Assembly (NCBI RefSeq): GCF_000227135.1 | Contig: NC_018262.1 | Span: 878,223-942,222 of the forward strand | Direction of reading: 5' to 3' | DNA length: 64,000 bases | Source: Leishmania donovani | Lineage: Eukaryota; Euglenozoa; Kinetoplastea; Trypanosomatida; Trypanosomatidae | In this document: positions 31,549 to 42,330 of the stretch, piece by piece | Layout: each line of letters opens with the position of its first letter | Numbering within the stretch: the stretch's first letter is position 1 | Program-made: the position numbers and the translations under genes | The notes under the pieces: model-generated | Databases searched by the model: none | What the model saw: only the letters and a program-made list of their open reading frames with translations | Told to the model about the DNA's origin: nothing

Positions 31549-31566
31549 ATATATATATATATATAT
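31549..31566. repeat. (TA)n microsatellite
   Basis: Nine uninterrupted TA units followed directly by a run of T, in the long spacer upstream of KMP-11. Confidence 0.85.
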
Positions 31567-33560
31567 CATTTTTTTTTTTCCACCCTCTCCCTTTTTTTTG
31601 TTGATGGCAGAGATTGATAAGCGGTTTGCTTGGTCTCCACCTCTCTGAAAAAAAAATAGAAGAGAGAGAGACCAGAAGTCGGCCTCGAGCAGTCCCAGAG
31701 GGGGAGGGGGAGATAAGGGTAGGGAACAGAAAAGGACACACGGGAAGGAAACACCTACCGCGAGAGTTTAGCAATGAGAGAAGGAGAGAATGACGCGAAG
31801 GATGGAGAGAGACTGACAGGGCGATGTAGACATGCGCAAGGAAAACAAAGAGGGAGGAAGAGAGCAGCAGCGTGTTCTCTCTTTTTGGTTTGTTTGTCTT
31901 TCCTTTCTTCGACTGCCCATAGGTTACGAGCTCTCCATTTCTCTCTGTCTCGGTCTCTGCTTTCCTCTCCGAGTTCGCACGTGTATATATGTATACGTGT
32001 GTATGTGTGTTTTCTTCTTGGTCTTGCGCGTCTTTGCGCGCCTCTCTCTCTGTGTACGTTTATCTATGCTTTTGTGCGCGTGTGGGTGTATGTTGGGGTT
32101 TCCGGAGCGGAAAGAAAACTAGAGAGAGAGGCCACTAGAAAAGTGAAAATCCATGCACGCCCATACACACACACACACACACACACACGCACAACAGCAA
32201 CAACAACAAATCGACGAAAAAGGACTGAACATTTGAAGAAGAAAAGCGAAAAGAAAAAGGAACGTAACCGTGAAGGAAGGAGAGCATTAAATGGAAAAAA
32301 AGTTGCTGTTCCTGTTTGTGTGGAGGAGGAGAAGCGAGAGTGTGCGGAGAAGATAATGATGCACGGATGGTTTGACGAGAGGAGGGAGAGAGAGGGAGTT
32401 ATGAGGATGGCGCGAACGCCCGACAACTGGTTGTGTGTCTTCTTTTCTCTTTCGTGTGTAGCAGCGGTAGCGAACGAGGATGTAGAGAGGCAGGTGTACC
32501 ACAGGGACCGGCGAAGCTGAAGACCGTCGGGAAAACACTTGCGCCCAGAGAAATCCGAATCAACGCAAGGGAGCGCTTCTTATCCTACATGTGGGAGCTT
32601 CGCTCGCATTTTTCAAGATGTTTGCCTCGACGTGTCTCTTTCTGCCGCTATGAGGCTGCATTTGTGCGAGTGTGTTTGCGTTCGCACAGGCGTAGGATAA
32701 ACCCTTTTTTTTTGTTGTTTGTGTTTTGTGGTTTGCGCTCTGCCGTATGCCATTCCACCTCTCTTCATCTCATCTCTCTTTTGTGCCTCTCAGGTCTCTC
32801 TTGCATCGCTCTCTGTCTTGTCGGGTCTGTGTCCGTGAAGGTGCGCGTGTCTCCTCGTTTTCTTGTTTATTGTTTTGTTTGAGTCAGTTGTCGGTGCGCT
32901 CTTTTTCCTTTGTTTTTTATTTTTTCCCCGTTTCTCTAGCCCTTTCTTTTATTTTATTCCACTCTTCCGTAAGTCGACGATAACGAGAAAAGCCTACACA
33001 ACAGCCAATCCGTAAAAGGATGGGAAGTTTCCAAGGAGTGACCGGCTCTGCCTTGCTGAGGAGAGGAAGGGGGACCGAAAGGTAGAGCAACAGCGTCCCG
33101 CCGGCTCAGCCGCATGCAGCCACGTACGTACACGCGCTTTCCCACTCTGTGCGTGTGCGCGTATGCCATAGGGATTCAGCGAGAGGCGTGTGAAGCACCT
33201 TACGGGAGTCTACCTCAAGGGTCTCCCCAAAGGCGCCTGTGCCGGTAGCGGAACTTTACTTCCTTTCTTTGGTCGCTGCTCGCACACCGTAAAAGTAGGA
33301 CGTTGGAAGAGAGGACTGCGAGTTTTCTTTTTCACCCGCTTCCTAGCGGCGCACGTGGCCGTTGAATAGGGCCTCTGTTGCACTACCCTTCACCCAATGC
33401 TCTTCCCTTTCCGTGATGCAGGTGTATGTGCGACGTCGTAGACTCGCGCGCTCTCCTCGCTTTCATTTGCAGGTGCTCCGCGTCAATGCATCTCTGCTTC
33501 CGCATAAACCCACCGCGGCACTTCCCTACCTGCTCCGTTTGCTTTTCCATCTGGCCCCCA

Positions 33561-34112
33561 CCCCCGTTGCATACCCGTACACGCAACAACGTTGTCTGTG
33601 TGTGCTGATGCCCTTGACGCGGTCCTCGCTGGCCGCTCCCCAACACAATCCCAATCTCTTATTCGCCAACCAACGGGCACCGACCAAGAAGACCTTTGAA
33701 CCAACGCTACTAACCCCAGCCCACACATCTACTACCTTTTCTTCCTTCCGCGCTTTCTGTTTGCCTTTCGATTCTCGCTCAAGCTGCGCATAACACCTTC
33801 TCCTTTCACGCGCTCGACTTTTCCTTCCACCCCCTCCCCGTGTAAACCATGGCCACCACGTACGAGGAGTTTTCGGCGAAGCTGGACCGCCTGGATGAGG
33901 AGTTCAACAGGAAGATGCAGGAGCAGAACGCCAAGTTCTTTGCGGACAAGCCGGATGAGTCGACGCTGTCGCCCGAGATGAAGGAGCACTACGAGAAGTT
34001 CGAGCGCATGATCAAGGAACACACAGAGAAGTTCAACAAGAAGATGCACGAGCACTCGGAGCACTTCAAGCAGAAGTTCGCCGAGCTGCTCGAGCAGCAG
34101 AAGGCTGCGCAG
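33561..34112 (+). repeat. KMP-11 duplication, unit 1
   Basis: These 552 bases recur at 36555-37106, offset by 2994. By eye the only difference is G at 33719 against A at 36713. The unit covers about 290 bases of upstream sequence, including the splice region, and all but the last five codons of KMP-11 (counting stop). Similarity ends abruptly on both sides. Confidence 0.93.
33731..33783 (+). promoter_or_regulatory. Pyrimidine tract and probable spliced-leader acceptor, KMP-11 copy 1
   Basis: A 50-base T/C tract without AG ends at the first AG, 33782-33783, 66 bases before the ATG, with no intervening ATG. The identical arrangement precedes copy 2, so both copies should share a 5' UTR. Confidence 0.6.
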
Positions 34113-34127
34113 AACATGTGCAAGTAG
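33849..34127 (+). CDS. KMP-11: Kinetoplastid membrane protein 11, variant C-terminus (copy 1)
   Basis: A 92-residue amphipathic helical protein abundant on the surface and flagellar pocket/cytoskeleton of kinetoplastids, where it associates with the membrane without a signal peptide and is a well-known immune antigen. Residues 1-88 equal those of copy 2 and of KMP-11 as known from Leishmania (MATTYEEFSAKLDRLDEEF start, helix-loop-helix rich in Lys/Glu/His). The last four residues are NMCK instead of YPSK, introducing the only Cys. The nucleotide identity with copy 2 ends exactly at this point, so the changed tail comes with a different 3' UTR. Start fixed by family and by the splice site 66 bases upstream. 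Probably functional; the two 3' UTRs allow separate stage regulation. Confidence 0.95.
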   Translation: MATTYEEFSAKLDRLDEEFNRKMQEQNAKFFADKPDESTLSPEMKEHYEKFERMIKEHTEKFNKKMHEHSEHFKQKFAELLEQQKAAQNMCK

Positions 34128-36842
34128 CACTAGAAACAGTTAAGCGGCTCGAAGCATGCCGGATACCACCAGGACTCGCATATTTGTGCATGCCGGTGCT
34201 TGCCGATGTTTGCATGAGCGCTTTCGGGCAGGAGAAGAGGTTGAAGGCAAAGAAACACCAATGATTTGCCCTGGAATGCAAGTACGAAGACGACAGCGGT
34301 GCATCGAGAGTCGGGGGTGTGGTTTTATGAGCGTCTCAGCAGTAAGAGGCACAGCGGTGTGCGCGCCTGCCTTTGTGGGCGTATGGCCAGGCGTTTGCCA
34401 CAGGCGTCGCTCTTGTGCTCACGAACGGTATGTGTGTGTGTCCGCCCGGCGCGTGGATGCGTGGATGGCGCAGCTCAGCAGGGGGAGCCGGATAGCAGTT
34501 GAGGGAAGGAGATTAAGAGTGCAGGTGAGAGGGTGCGCCGCCTCCCGACCTTCTCTCTGAAGCTTTCCATTGAAACGATCTATACTCTTGTGTGCGCAAG
34601 CCCCAGCTTGTGGCCGTGGTAGAGCCGAGGTAATGCCGAACGAGCAGTGAGGTAGAAACGTGCAATGCTGAAGGTTTCTTGTTATTTTGTTTTCTCGACG
34701 TGCGCCGCTTTTCCGTATCGTGCCCTTTCATGTTCGTGAATTGGTCAAAGGCGCGGGGAACGCGCCGTGAGGCGAACGGTGCGGTGGTGAAGCCGTGCGG
34801 TCGCGTCTGTTAACCTTCGCGTGTACCCCATCGCCATCTGCGTTCCCGTCCCCTGCGCTCTGCTGCCCCTTTTGCCGTATACATCCTCTACCGTCAACGT
34901 GCGCACATCTCTAGAGTGCCAGTATCGGCGAGAGGGAGCGTGGAGCGGGGTTGGGTGAGTGGGAAGTGCGAGAAGCGAACGGGTGCCATCTGCTCTAGTC
35001 TTGGTAAAGCCCCCGAGTACAACTTAAGCTGGCTTTTTGGTCACAACATGCGTTGGGTTCAGTGTCTGGCACCGAACTTTGCCTGCGTGCACACCTTTCC
35101 ATCCCCATGCGCGTTCCTCTTTTTGGGACATCTTGAGCCCCTGCACGACTCGCTTCCCGACATCCCCTACTCTTATTTCTCTTTTTGTTGGATTCGTCTT
35201 TTGATCCAGGCACCTTCTCAGAGGCGTGACGGCTGTCCTCGTGTTGACCCGCTCTTCTTCCTCGTCCTCTCTCCTGTCCGGTTGTATCTTCACTGCGCAT
35301 TTTTTCGTCTCCCTGGACTCCACTGTACACCTCCCTCTTGACTCTTCCCTCATATTTCTTATTTTTCAACACCCCTCCCACACACACACATACACGGCCG
35401 AGGCCCGTAGGGCGTCGGAGAGAGTGCGCGCGGGGACCCTGAGAGAGAAAGCGAGAGAAGCACGCAAAGCCGAGGCCGGCAGTCGGGAAAACATGAGGCG
35501 GGCGAAGAAAGGCCATGCAGTGAGGTGCATCTTCGGCAGATGAACACGCAGTGTGTTGCCGTTCCCCACCCCCTTTTTGCCACCCGTACACATACGCAAA
35601 CACGTATACGTTTGTGTGTGTTGAGGATGGATGGACGCTGCGTGCGCATCAGCCCTCTTATATTTTTGGCTACCCGCTGCCGCTGCTCTCTCTAATATTA
35701 CCACCTCTTCTCTTGTTTCCCTTCTTGGCGTTAGCTCAGGAGGTCTTCATGGGAAAGCGCTGCAAAGAGCACGGCCACCAACCACGCATACCTTGGCGAC
35801 CTTTTTTTTTTGCTTCACACCCTTCTCCTCCACGCAGGTTGAAGCTGGCTGCCGTTGCTCTTGCCTGCGGAACGACGCTACTGTAGCTAATTCTCTTTCG
35901 CGAGCTCTCTCTCACACGATTGGTGTGCGTGTGTGGGATAGGTGCGTTACTTTCCTTTTTTTTTCCGCTTCTTCATGCTTCTTGCGTCTTCCTTTTTTTT
36001 GTCGTTTATTGCTCTCGCTCTTTCTTTTGCGTCTCGCGCACTTCTCTTTCTCTTGCTTCACTCTTCGACTGCGCTGCCCCTCCCATATATCATTCAAACA
36101 ACACACACACACATACACACATAAAAACCTCTCGAAAAGGGGAAAAAACGAAACGGACCCTGAACAACAGCGAAAAAGCGCGCCGCATCTAAGCCTGCGG
36201 ACTTGCCCTCATCCGAAGGCACGTACAAGCCTTCTTTTTGCTGCCTCTTCGGCAAGTAGCGCGCACACAAGCTTCTTGCGGCGTGGGGACTCCCTCCTGC
36301 TCCTCCGCCTTCCCACGAACATGACCCCTGGCGGTCATCGCGTTATCTGGACATACAAAACTAGCAATGCATATGCACAAGAAAGGACAGCACCACATCT
36401 GTGACTACAAGCTACTCTTTCCTCCTCCTGTTTACATATTTCTTGGTGCTCGTGCGGTGCTCTGTGCCCCACTACACTCTTTACGTACTTCCCTGGCCGG
36501 CTCCTTGTCCCCCTAAACACACGAATAAATATTTGACGATACAACACACGCCCGCCCCCGTTGCATACCCGTACACGCAACAACGTTGTCTGTGTGTGCT
36601 GATGCCCTTGACGCGGTCCTCGCTGGCCGCTCCCCAACACAATCCCAATCTCTTATTCGCCAACCAACGGGCACCGACCAAGAAGACCTTTGAACCAACG
36701 CTACTAACCCCAACCCACACATCTACTACCTTTTCTTCCTTCCGCGCTTTCTGTTTGCCTTTCGATTCTCGCTCAAGCTGCGCATAACACCTTCTCCTTT
36801 CACGCGCTCGACTTTTCCTTCCACCCCCTCCCCGTGTAAACC
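34128..36842 (+). other. Spacer between the KMP-11 copies (gene-free)
   Basis: About 2.7 kb with no credible gene. It starts with the 3' flank unique to copy 1, passes through mixed and then T/C-rich sequence (about 35290-35390 and 35940-36090), has a CA run at about 36100-36122, and ends in the 288 bases shared with the region upstream of copy 1. Confidence 0.6.
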
Positions 36843-37106
36843 ATGGCCACCACGTACGAGGAGTTTTCGGCGAAGCTGGACCGCCTGGATGAGGAGTTCA
36901 ACAGGAAGATGCAGGAGCAGAACGCCAAGTTCTTTGCGGACAAGCCGGATGAGTCGACGCTGTCGCCCGAGATGAAGGAGCACTACGAGAAGTTCGAGCG
37001 CATGATCAAGGAACACACAGAGAAGTTCAACAAGAAGATGCACGAGCACTCGGAGCACTTCAAGCAGAAGTTCGCCGAGCTGCTCGAGCAGCAGAAGGCT
37101 GCGCAG
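36555..37106 (+). repeat. KMP-11 duplication, unit 2
   Basis: Second copy of the unit at 33561-34112, with one observed substitution (A at 36713). The left junction lies in a C-rich run (CCCCCGTTGC shared); the right junction lies within the KMP-11 reading frame. Confidence 0.93.
36725..36777 (+). promoter_or_regulatory. Pyrimidine tract and probable spliced-leader acceptor, KMP-11 copy 2
   Basis: Same sequence as upstream of copy 1; the first AG after the tract is 36776-36777, 66 bases before the ATG. Confidence 0.6.
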
Positions 37107-37121
37107 TACCCGTCCAAGTAA
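36843..37121 (+). CDS. KMP-11: Kinetoplastid membrane protein 11 (copy 2)
   Basis: The 92-residue form with the ending YPSK that I know from published Leishmania KMP-11. It has no signal peptide; the helices are amphipathic (for example EHYEKFERMIKEHTEKF), consistent with peripheral membrane binding and a reported ability to influence bilayers and surface glycoconjugates. Coding and upstream sequence match copy 1 except for the last four residues, which suggests recent gene conversion. Its 3' flank differs completely from copy 1 from the last codons onward. Confidence 0.98.
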   Translation: MATTYEEFSAKLDRLDEEFNRKMQEQNAKFFADKPDESTLSPEMKEHYEKFERMIKEHTEKFNKKMHEHSEHFKQKFAELLEQQKAAQYPSK

Positions 37122-38671
37122 GTCGGACAGCCAAGCTGCTTGATTTCATAGAAACAGGAAGATGGCCAAGGAGGAGAAGAGTGCAGACATACTTGGGTAG
37201 CGTGCAGTTAGACGTGCGGAGAGGGCGAGACTGAGGAATTGGAAAGGAAGGCAGACACGTAGGAGGAGATGCGCTGTCGGGGTAGGTGGGTAGATGATAG
37301 GAGCTCGGATTGCGCCGCTTGTATGCCGTGAATGGCCGGCATGATAGCATCCTGGAGATCATCCGTTCGTAACTCACCTTCCCCGCCCTCGTCATCTATC
37401 ACCTCATTTTATTCGTTTCGCGTGCCTCGTCGTGTTCCGGGATTTTTCCCCTAACCTCTTCTTTCCGTCATGCCTCTTTCTGCTTCGCTTACCCCGTATC
37501 CACCATACCCACCTTGCTCTCCGCCCCTCCTTCCCTCCTTGCGACTTCTTTCCTCCCCTTCACCCGCCTTCATTTTATTTTTATTCTGTTTTCCTTTCGT
37601 TTCTTCCTTCTGCCTTTTTTTCTTGTACGCCTTTCGTCTTTCGCATTGATCTCTTCTCTCTTCTCTCCTCCTCCTTTTTTGGTATGTTCGTTACACCGCT
37701 TGCGTGTATGTAAGCTTCGTTTTTTTTCTTGATTTTCTTTTGTTTCTTCGTCTCTATGTTCTGGAGGTCTAAGAACGAAAGGAAAAAGAAGATACACCCA
37801 CCTCCACACACACAGCCTACAGGCCCCTAAGGCGCGTATTCCCTTCCGTAGAAACGAGCGACGATAGAGAGAGAGAAAGGGGAGGGGGAGAGGACTACTC
37901 AAATACCCACTCTGTTGTTTCATGGACGCTTCTCTCTTCACGTCTCGTTCTCTCGCGCACCGGGAGTGGTCGACAGGGTCTAGGTTGCATGCAGGCACGC
38001 AACAGATTGTTCTCTCCCCTCCCCTCCCTTCCCCTCCCCTCCTCCTTCCTTTCCTCCTTCCCCTCTCTGCACTCGGCCCTCGAAGATCTCAAGAGCTAGA
38101 GACAGGGAAACGCGTTGTAGGGGGAAGGGGAGACTTCACTGGCAAAGGGTTCCTTCTACTGTGTGGTGCATCCATCCGGGGTGGCCACTGTGCAATGCCC
38201 CGCTTCCGCATTACCGCCGGTGGTGCTTTTCTTGTTTCAAAAAGCCTATGCTCTTTCCCTACGTTGCTGGCGCCATCAGTAGTAGCCGCCACCGCTCTGG
38301 TCCTGACCCTTTCCCACTGCGTCTGCCATTATCTCTCTCTGCCCCTCTGTCTCTTTCACGGCGCTGTGCTTACACTTGCCCACGCTGGGTATATGTCCGC
38401 GTGCGCGCGTGTGACCCTCATAGCGCTTTTTGTTTCGCGTCCCTTCTGGGAGAGCCGATTCGTTTTAGTAGTGGTGCCGGCTTCTGTTCACCGGGGTAGG
38501 CGCGTCCCTCTTTCCGCGCTTGACGGCAATTCCAGAGAAGCTGCAGCCTTTATTGTCTTTTTGTTGAGGGGGCTGCACCTGAAAGGCGTTGGACCACACG
38601 CGCACCGATACAAAGCCACGCATACACGTCTAGGCTGCACCTACAGCGAGTCTTCACTCTTCATTGTACCA
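37122..38671 (+). other. Intergenic spacer (gene-free)
   Basis: Strongly T/C-rich from about 37400 to 37760, then a run of CCCCT/CCTT units at about 38010-38075 and another pyrimidine tract at about 38300-38360. The frame of the next gene is open back to 37922, but that stretch is low-complexity and cut by probable splice tracts. Confidence 0.55.
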
Positions 38672-39547
38672 ATGCTGCGAACTAGCCGCGTCTTTCGATT
38701 CCGCATGAAGTGCGGGAGCATGTACGTCGACTACAAGATCATGTCTCGCAACCATCGCCGCTCGATTCGCGTAGAGGATGCCCTAGTCGACCCCCTCTTG
38801 CCCACCACGGTAGTGCCACTGCATTGGTTGGAGCAGCTTCGGTGCCCATCAACGCGCCTTCTCACGGGCTACCACACGGAGGAGGCGGTGTATGCAAAGC
38901 CGAACTACAGCGATCGTGTGAGTCGCACTCCTGCGTTGTTGTCTTCGTCCGATGTGGCTGCCAAGACGGCAGACAACGGCGCTCACGCCAACGCGATCCG
39001 GGCGGGCCCAGTGGTGCTCTACATCACTGGACAGAGCATCCCCGTAGTTTTGAACCCTCTTTTTGTGCAGCCGGATGAGTGGGGTCTCACTCAATCGGAC
39101 GGTGAATGGGACCTTCGAATAGGAATGGATGCCATTGAGCAGTGCTCCCTGTACGCCGAGCTCCGTCCGGGTGGGCTGCTGTACTCGAAGCTGCCGCACG
39201 CAAGCCTCACAGAGGCGATGGAACCTGTTCAGGACACTCTCAAGCGCTACGGCATGAGGTGCGGGTTGGCCGAGTCGCCGCTGGTGCCACGACCGTGGAC
39301 GCGCATGCGCTACATGTTTATTGACGAGCTGCAGCGTGGACAAAAGATGACCGAGTTCGTAGGGTACAACCCGCGCAGCGGAACTCAGTGGCGCTTCTCG
39401 CAGCACACCAAGTACTTCCGCACAGGCATCTGGCGCGAGACCATCCGACGAAACGAGATGAACGATGGGCTGCACGCGCACAGCAGCTGGCAAAAGTCGC
39501 CGCAGCAGGCGGTTCCGGAGATCAGCTTTCTCGCACCCTACCCGTAA
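38672..39547 (+). CDS. Hypothetical protein, possibly mitochondrial
   Basis: A 291-residue protein I do not recognise. The N-terminus MLRTSRVFRFRMKCGSM is rich in Arg and hydrophobic residues with no acidic residue, as expected of a mitochondrial presequence. The body is mixed: VVPLHWLEQLRCP, GPVVLYITGQSIPVVLNPLF, ELRPGGLLYSKLP, and a C-terminal basic/aromatic part (MTEFVGYNPRSGTQWRFSQHTKYF...) that would suit a ribosome- or RNA-associated component. No membrane helix. I choose 38672 because no ATG lies between the last probable splice region (about 38452) and this codon, and because the upstream in-frame extension looks non-coding. A function is not assigned. Confidence 0.65.
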   Translation: MLRTSRVFRFRMKCGSMYVDYKIMSRNHRRSIRVEDALVDPLLPTTVVPLHWLEQLRCPSTRLLTGYHTEEAVYAKPNYSDRVSRTPALLSSSDVAAKTADNGAHANAIRAGPVVLYITGQSIPVVLNPLFVQPDEWGLTQSDGEWDLRIGMDAIEQCSLYAELRPGGLLYSKLPHASLTEAMEPVQDTLKRYGMRCGLAESPLVPRPWTRMRYMFIDELQRGQKMTEFVGYNPRSGTQWRFSQHTKYFRTGIWRETIRRNEMNDGLHAHSSWQKSPQQAVPEISFLAPYP

Positions 39548-40725
39548 CCGCGGCGATCTTCGATGGGAGGGAGTGCTGCGGATGCGGCCACGGAGCATGA
39601 AACGATCCGCAGGCAGGGGCAAGTCAAGGAGGCTGAAAAGAGGTGTCGCGCGGGTGCTATCGAGAAGCGAACGCACCTCTTTTTGGCTGGGCTTTGTTTC
39701 TCTGCATCTCGCCTCTGTGGCGCTGCGCGTCTCGAAGCCCGCCCCCCCCTCGCCGGTGTTTTTGTTCGCTCTTTCGCGTTACCAGTAATCGGGCTCGTGT
39801 AAGCTGCTCGCTGTAGCAACGGCTTACCACCTGCATGTATGCGCGTGCGTGCAATGCTCTCTCGCACTAACGCACGCGCACGGAAGGCCTCTGCGAAGAA
39901 AAGCTGGAAAGACAGAAAACAAAAAAAAAACAGCGAAGTCAGTGCGCGTTAGAAAGAGTGCGTATGTGTAAAAGTAAGGACTTGTGCTTCACAGCAGGCA
40001 GCTATTCATGTCAGCGCCTGACGTGTTCATTACACCCCCCCACCGGCACACTTCTCTCTCTGCGTGCTTTTGTTTCTCCGCCTCTGTCTTGTTGCTGGTT
40101 GTGTGTATGTGCGTGTATGTGTATGGGTGTGCATCAGTACGTAACGGGCCATATGCTCTTTATGCTCTCCCCCTTTCATTCCAGCGAAGAAGACAGACAG
40201 CGAAAAGAGAAGACGATCGCTCAGCGCGTGAAGCAGGATCTGGGCTGTATACGTTGCAGTGTCTGCCTTGTCAGAGAGAGGCACATGGATGCAGCCAGCA
40301 GCCTCAAAATTTTCGGAGCGAAGTGGAGGGGAGGCATCGACGACGGCGGCCTTTGCTGACCAGGCCTCGTTCTCGGTTTTGCTTGCGGGTAAGATTGGGT
40401 GAGGAAGGGCGCCACACTTCTCGAACGGCGTCGCTGTCGTTGTCTTCTCTTGCCAAAAAAAAAAAACCAGCCGCAAATGAAGATGTGCTCAGTGGCTGCC
40501 TTTACGTTCTTTCCTCCGTCTGCACTCTACCCGCTTCTCACCTATCCATCTGCTTTCGCTCTGTTCTCATTTTTTTGTGGCTCTCTGTTTTGTTGACTCC
40601 CGCTGCTCGCGCGAGCAACCGCAGCGAGGAGGAGGAAATACTACAAAAGAAAGGCCTTGCCGAGGAGACGGCGGAGGACAGAGCTGCGCATTCTCTTCTC
40701 TTCCAAAGCCCTGCCTCGGTGTTCC
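39548..40725 (+). other. Intergenic spacer (gene-free)
   Basis: GC-rich at first, then an A run at about 39919-39930, G/T-rich microsatellite-like sequence (about 40088-40135), a run of A at about 40455-40466 and a T/C-rich part at about 40500-40600. No gene seen. Confidence 0.55.
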
Positions 40726-42330
40726 ATGCCCTTGTGCACTTCATCCACACATCAATGTGGGCGGCAACTGACTCAGCTGGGCTTTGCAGGGCCTCAGCGA
40801 CGTGGTTTTTGCACGCTCACAGTAGTGCGGCGGCAACGATCACCGACTTCACTACGAGGCCGTCGCTACTCGAAGGGTAATGTTGCTGGTGCAGCATCGG
40901 CGTCCTCGAAGCGAAACCTTCTGTCACCATTCGGACATGTTCTTCAGGGCTCATCACGTGGCCCACAAGGCCTTTTTGTGGAGCCGCTAGAGGCGTGGCT
41001 TTCCGTGCTCGCGGACTCCGTTCCTTTTTGCAAAGACTGCCTCGTGATTTGCCCTTCCACCGCATCAGACGTGCAGGTTCGCTGCGTGTGGAACCGCTGT
41101 CGGCAGCATATCCCCGCTGCCCACGTCGTCGCCCTGACGCCGCGCAAGTACAAGGAAGCCCAGACAACCGCCGCAGATGCTGCCCAAACTCTGCTGTCGC
41201 TGCCGAACGGCACCTCCACAGGTGACACGGCTGGCGCAGAAGCACCGATGCCGCTGCCGGCCGCGTCGTTGGTGCCGCGCGGCGGCGGTGGGGGTCATCT
41301 TACGAGTGCTTCTACAGCTAGGCTACCTTCCCTGTACTCGCCGCTCGAGCATGTTTCCCCGGGCTCTCTGGACCTCATTGTGCTACCCAGTAACGTGTTT
41401 GCCCATGAGATGCTCTTCGACGCACCGTGGCACTTATCCCTCGCACACCGCGCTCTGCGCCCGCACGGAGTCGTTGCGATCCTTGGCCACGTCGCGGAGG
41501 CGGGGGTCGGTGCGCCGGAGTGGGCGGCGACGGACGCGAGGGATTACATCGAGAGTACACACCTGGATGCGCGAGAAACGCTGCGGCTGGCTGCCAGCGA
41601 CGCTGCCAGAGCGCCGGGCACGGATGACGAGCACGTGCGCCATCTGCGTCGCGCCGTGGAGGTACACGAGACACTGCGCTCCGGCCACGCCGACGTCTTT
41701 TTCCCCTTTCCTAGCGTGCGCCGTCGCTGGTTCACATCCGAGTACGCCCTCCAACCCGCCCAGCTGGCAGCGCACTACCGCGCAACCCCGCTGTACCAAG
41801 TGCTCTATGGCCCCACGGGATCCTTGTGGTGGAACAAGATGCGGTTCAGAGCAGATGTGCTACAGCGGCAGCGGACGGCTGCTTCGGCGGTGAGGGGCGA
41901 TGAGGAGAGCTTTTTCGTAGATATTACAGGAACCTCGCTGGATGGAACTGCCAGCTTGGGTCAGGGTACCGAAAGTCATCTGGAGGACCTTGTTGCAGCG
42001 TGGTCGCCTCTCGGCGTGCGCCGCCGTCGCGGTGTGAACGATCCGCTAGACATGCTGCAGATCATTCTCGACGCCCACACAGCCACAGTCAACGCCTCTG
42101 CTGCAAAGCCGCCGCTGCAGGTGCAACTGCACCACTTTGTGGTGACTTGCAGTGCACGGAGCATGAATGCAACACCGCTGTCGGAGGGGCGAACAGAGTC
42201 GAACAGGAATCTACTTGCAGTGCTTGGGAGAGGGCAGCGTCTTTCCCTCCACGCCAGCGAAAGATCGAGGGCGTCTGATGTGCGACGGGTGAGCCTTCCA
42301 CGATTTGCGGGACAGCGATGCGGCACATGA
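40726..42330 (+). CDS. Methyltransferase-like protein with degenerate SAM site, probably mitochondrial
   Basis: A 534-residue protein whose first 50 residues (MPLCTSSTHQCGRQLTQLGF... RRYSKG) are Arg/Ser-rich without acids, fitting a mitochondrial presequence. The middle resembles class I methyltransferases of the trans-aconitate/Crg1 type: SPGSLDLIVLPSNVFAHEM corresponds to motif IV, and HRALRPHGVVAILGHV to the motif V strand that usually reads LRPGGVLA. Motif I, normally a Gly-rich DxGxGxG loop, is replaced by DCLVICPSTASDVQ, so SAM binding is doubtful. The C-terminal third (about 400-534) is Ser/Arg/Gly-rich with a possible extra strand-helix unit. The frame is open further upstream from a TTG; 40726 is the first ATG. 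Confidence 0.62.
   Translation: MPLCTSSTHQCGRQLTQLGFAGPQRRGFCTLTVVRRQRSPTSLRGRRYSKGNVAGAASASSKRNLLSPFGHVLQGSSRGPQGLFVEPLEAWLSVLADSVPFCKDCLVICPSTASDVQVRCVWNRCRQHIPAAHVVALTPRKYKEAQTTAADAAQTLLSLPNGTSTGDTAGAEAPMPLPAASLVPRGGGGGHLTSASTARLPSLYSPLEHVSPGSLDLIVLPSNVFAHEMLFDAPWHLSLAHRALRPHGVVAILGHVAEAGVGAPEWAATDARDYIESTHLDARETLRLAASDAARAPGTDDEHVRHLRRAVEVHETLRSGHADVFFPFPSVRRRWFTSEYALQPAQLAAHYRATPLYQVLYGPTGSLWWNKMRFRADVLQRQRTAASAVRGDEESFFVDITGTSLDGTASLGQGTESHLEDLVAAWSPLGVRRRRGVNDPLDMLQIILDAHTATVNASAAKPPLQVQLHHFVVTCSARSMNATPLSEGRTESNRNLLAVLGRGQRLSLHASERSRASDVRRVSLPRFAGQRCGT

Larger units (their letters stand above)
27408..33848 (+). other. Very long gene-free spacer between the RRM gene and KMP-11
   Basis: About 6.4 kb without a credible gene on either strand. 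The + strand alternates between T/C-rich, G/T microsatellite-like and A/G-rich blocks; open frames are Ser/Cys/Phe/Leu or Lys/Arg low complexity. It includes a perfect 69-bp inverted repeat (28045-28195), TA runs at about 28600-28611 and 31549-31566, CA runs at about 30228-30248 and 32164-32188, and in its last 290 bases the upstream part of the KMP-11 duplication. Much of it may be the 3' UTR of the RRM message. Confidence 0.6.

Noticed and set aside
31774..32520. 248-codon + strand frame in the long spacer
   Set aside because: The product is Arg/Lys/Glu and Thr/His low complexity across a CA microsatellite; no ordered segment or homology.
33362..33793. 143-codon frame upstream of KMP-11, partly repeated at 36401-36787
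   Set aside because: The shared part is only the duplicated 5' flank including the splice tract; the unshared part has no similarity, so it is not a conserved gene.
37922..38671. 250-codon upstream extension of the gene at 38672
   Set aside because: It contains pyrimidine tracts typical of splice regions and a low-complexity translation; the ATG at 38672 begins an ordered protein with a presequence-like start.
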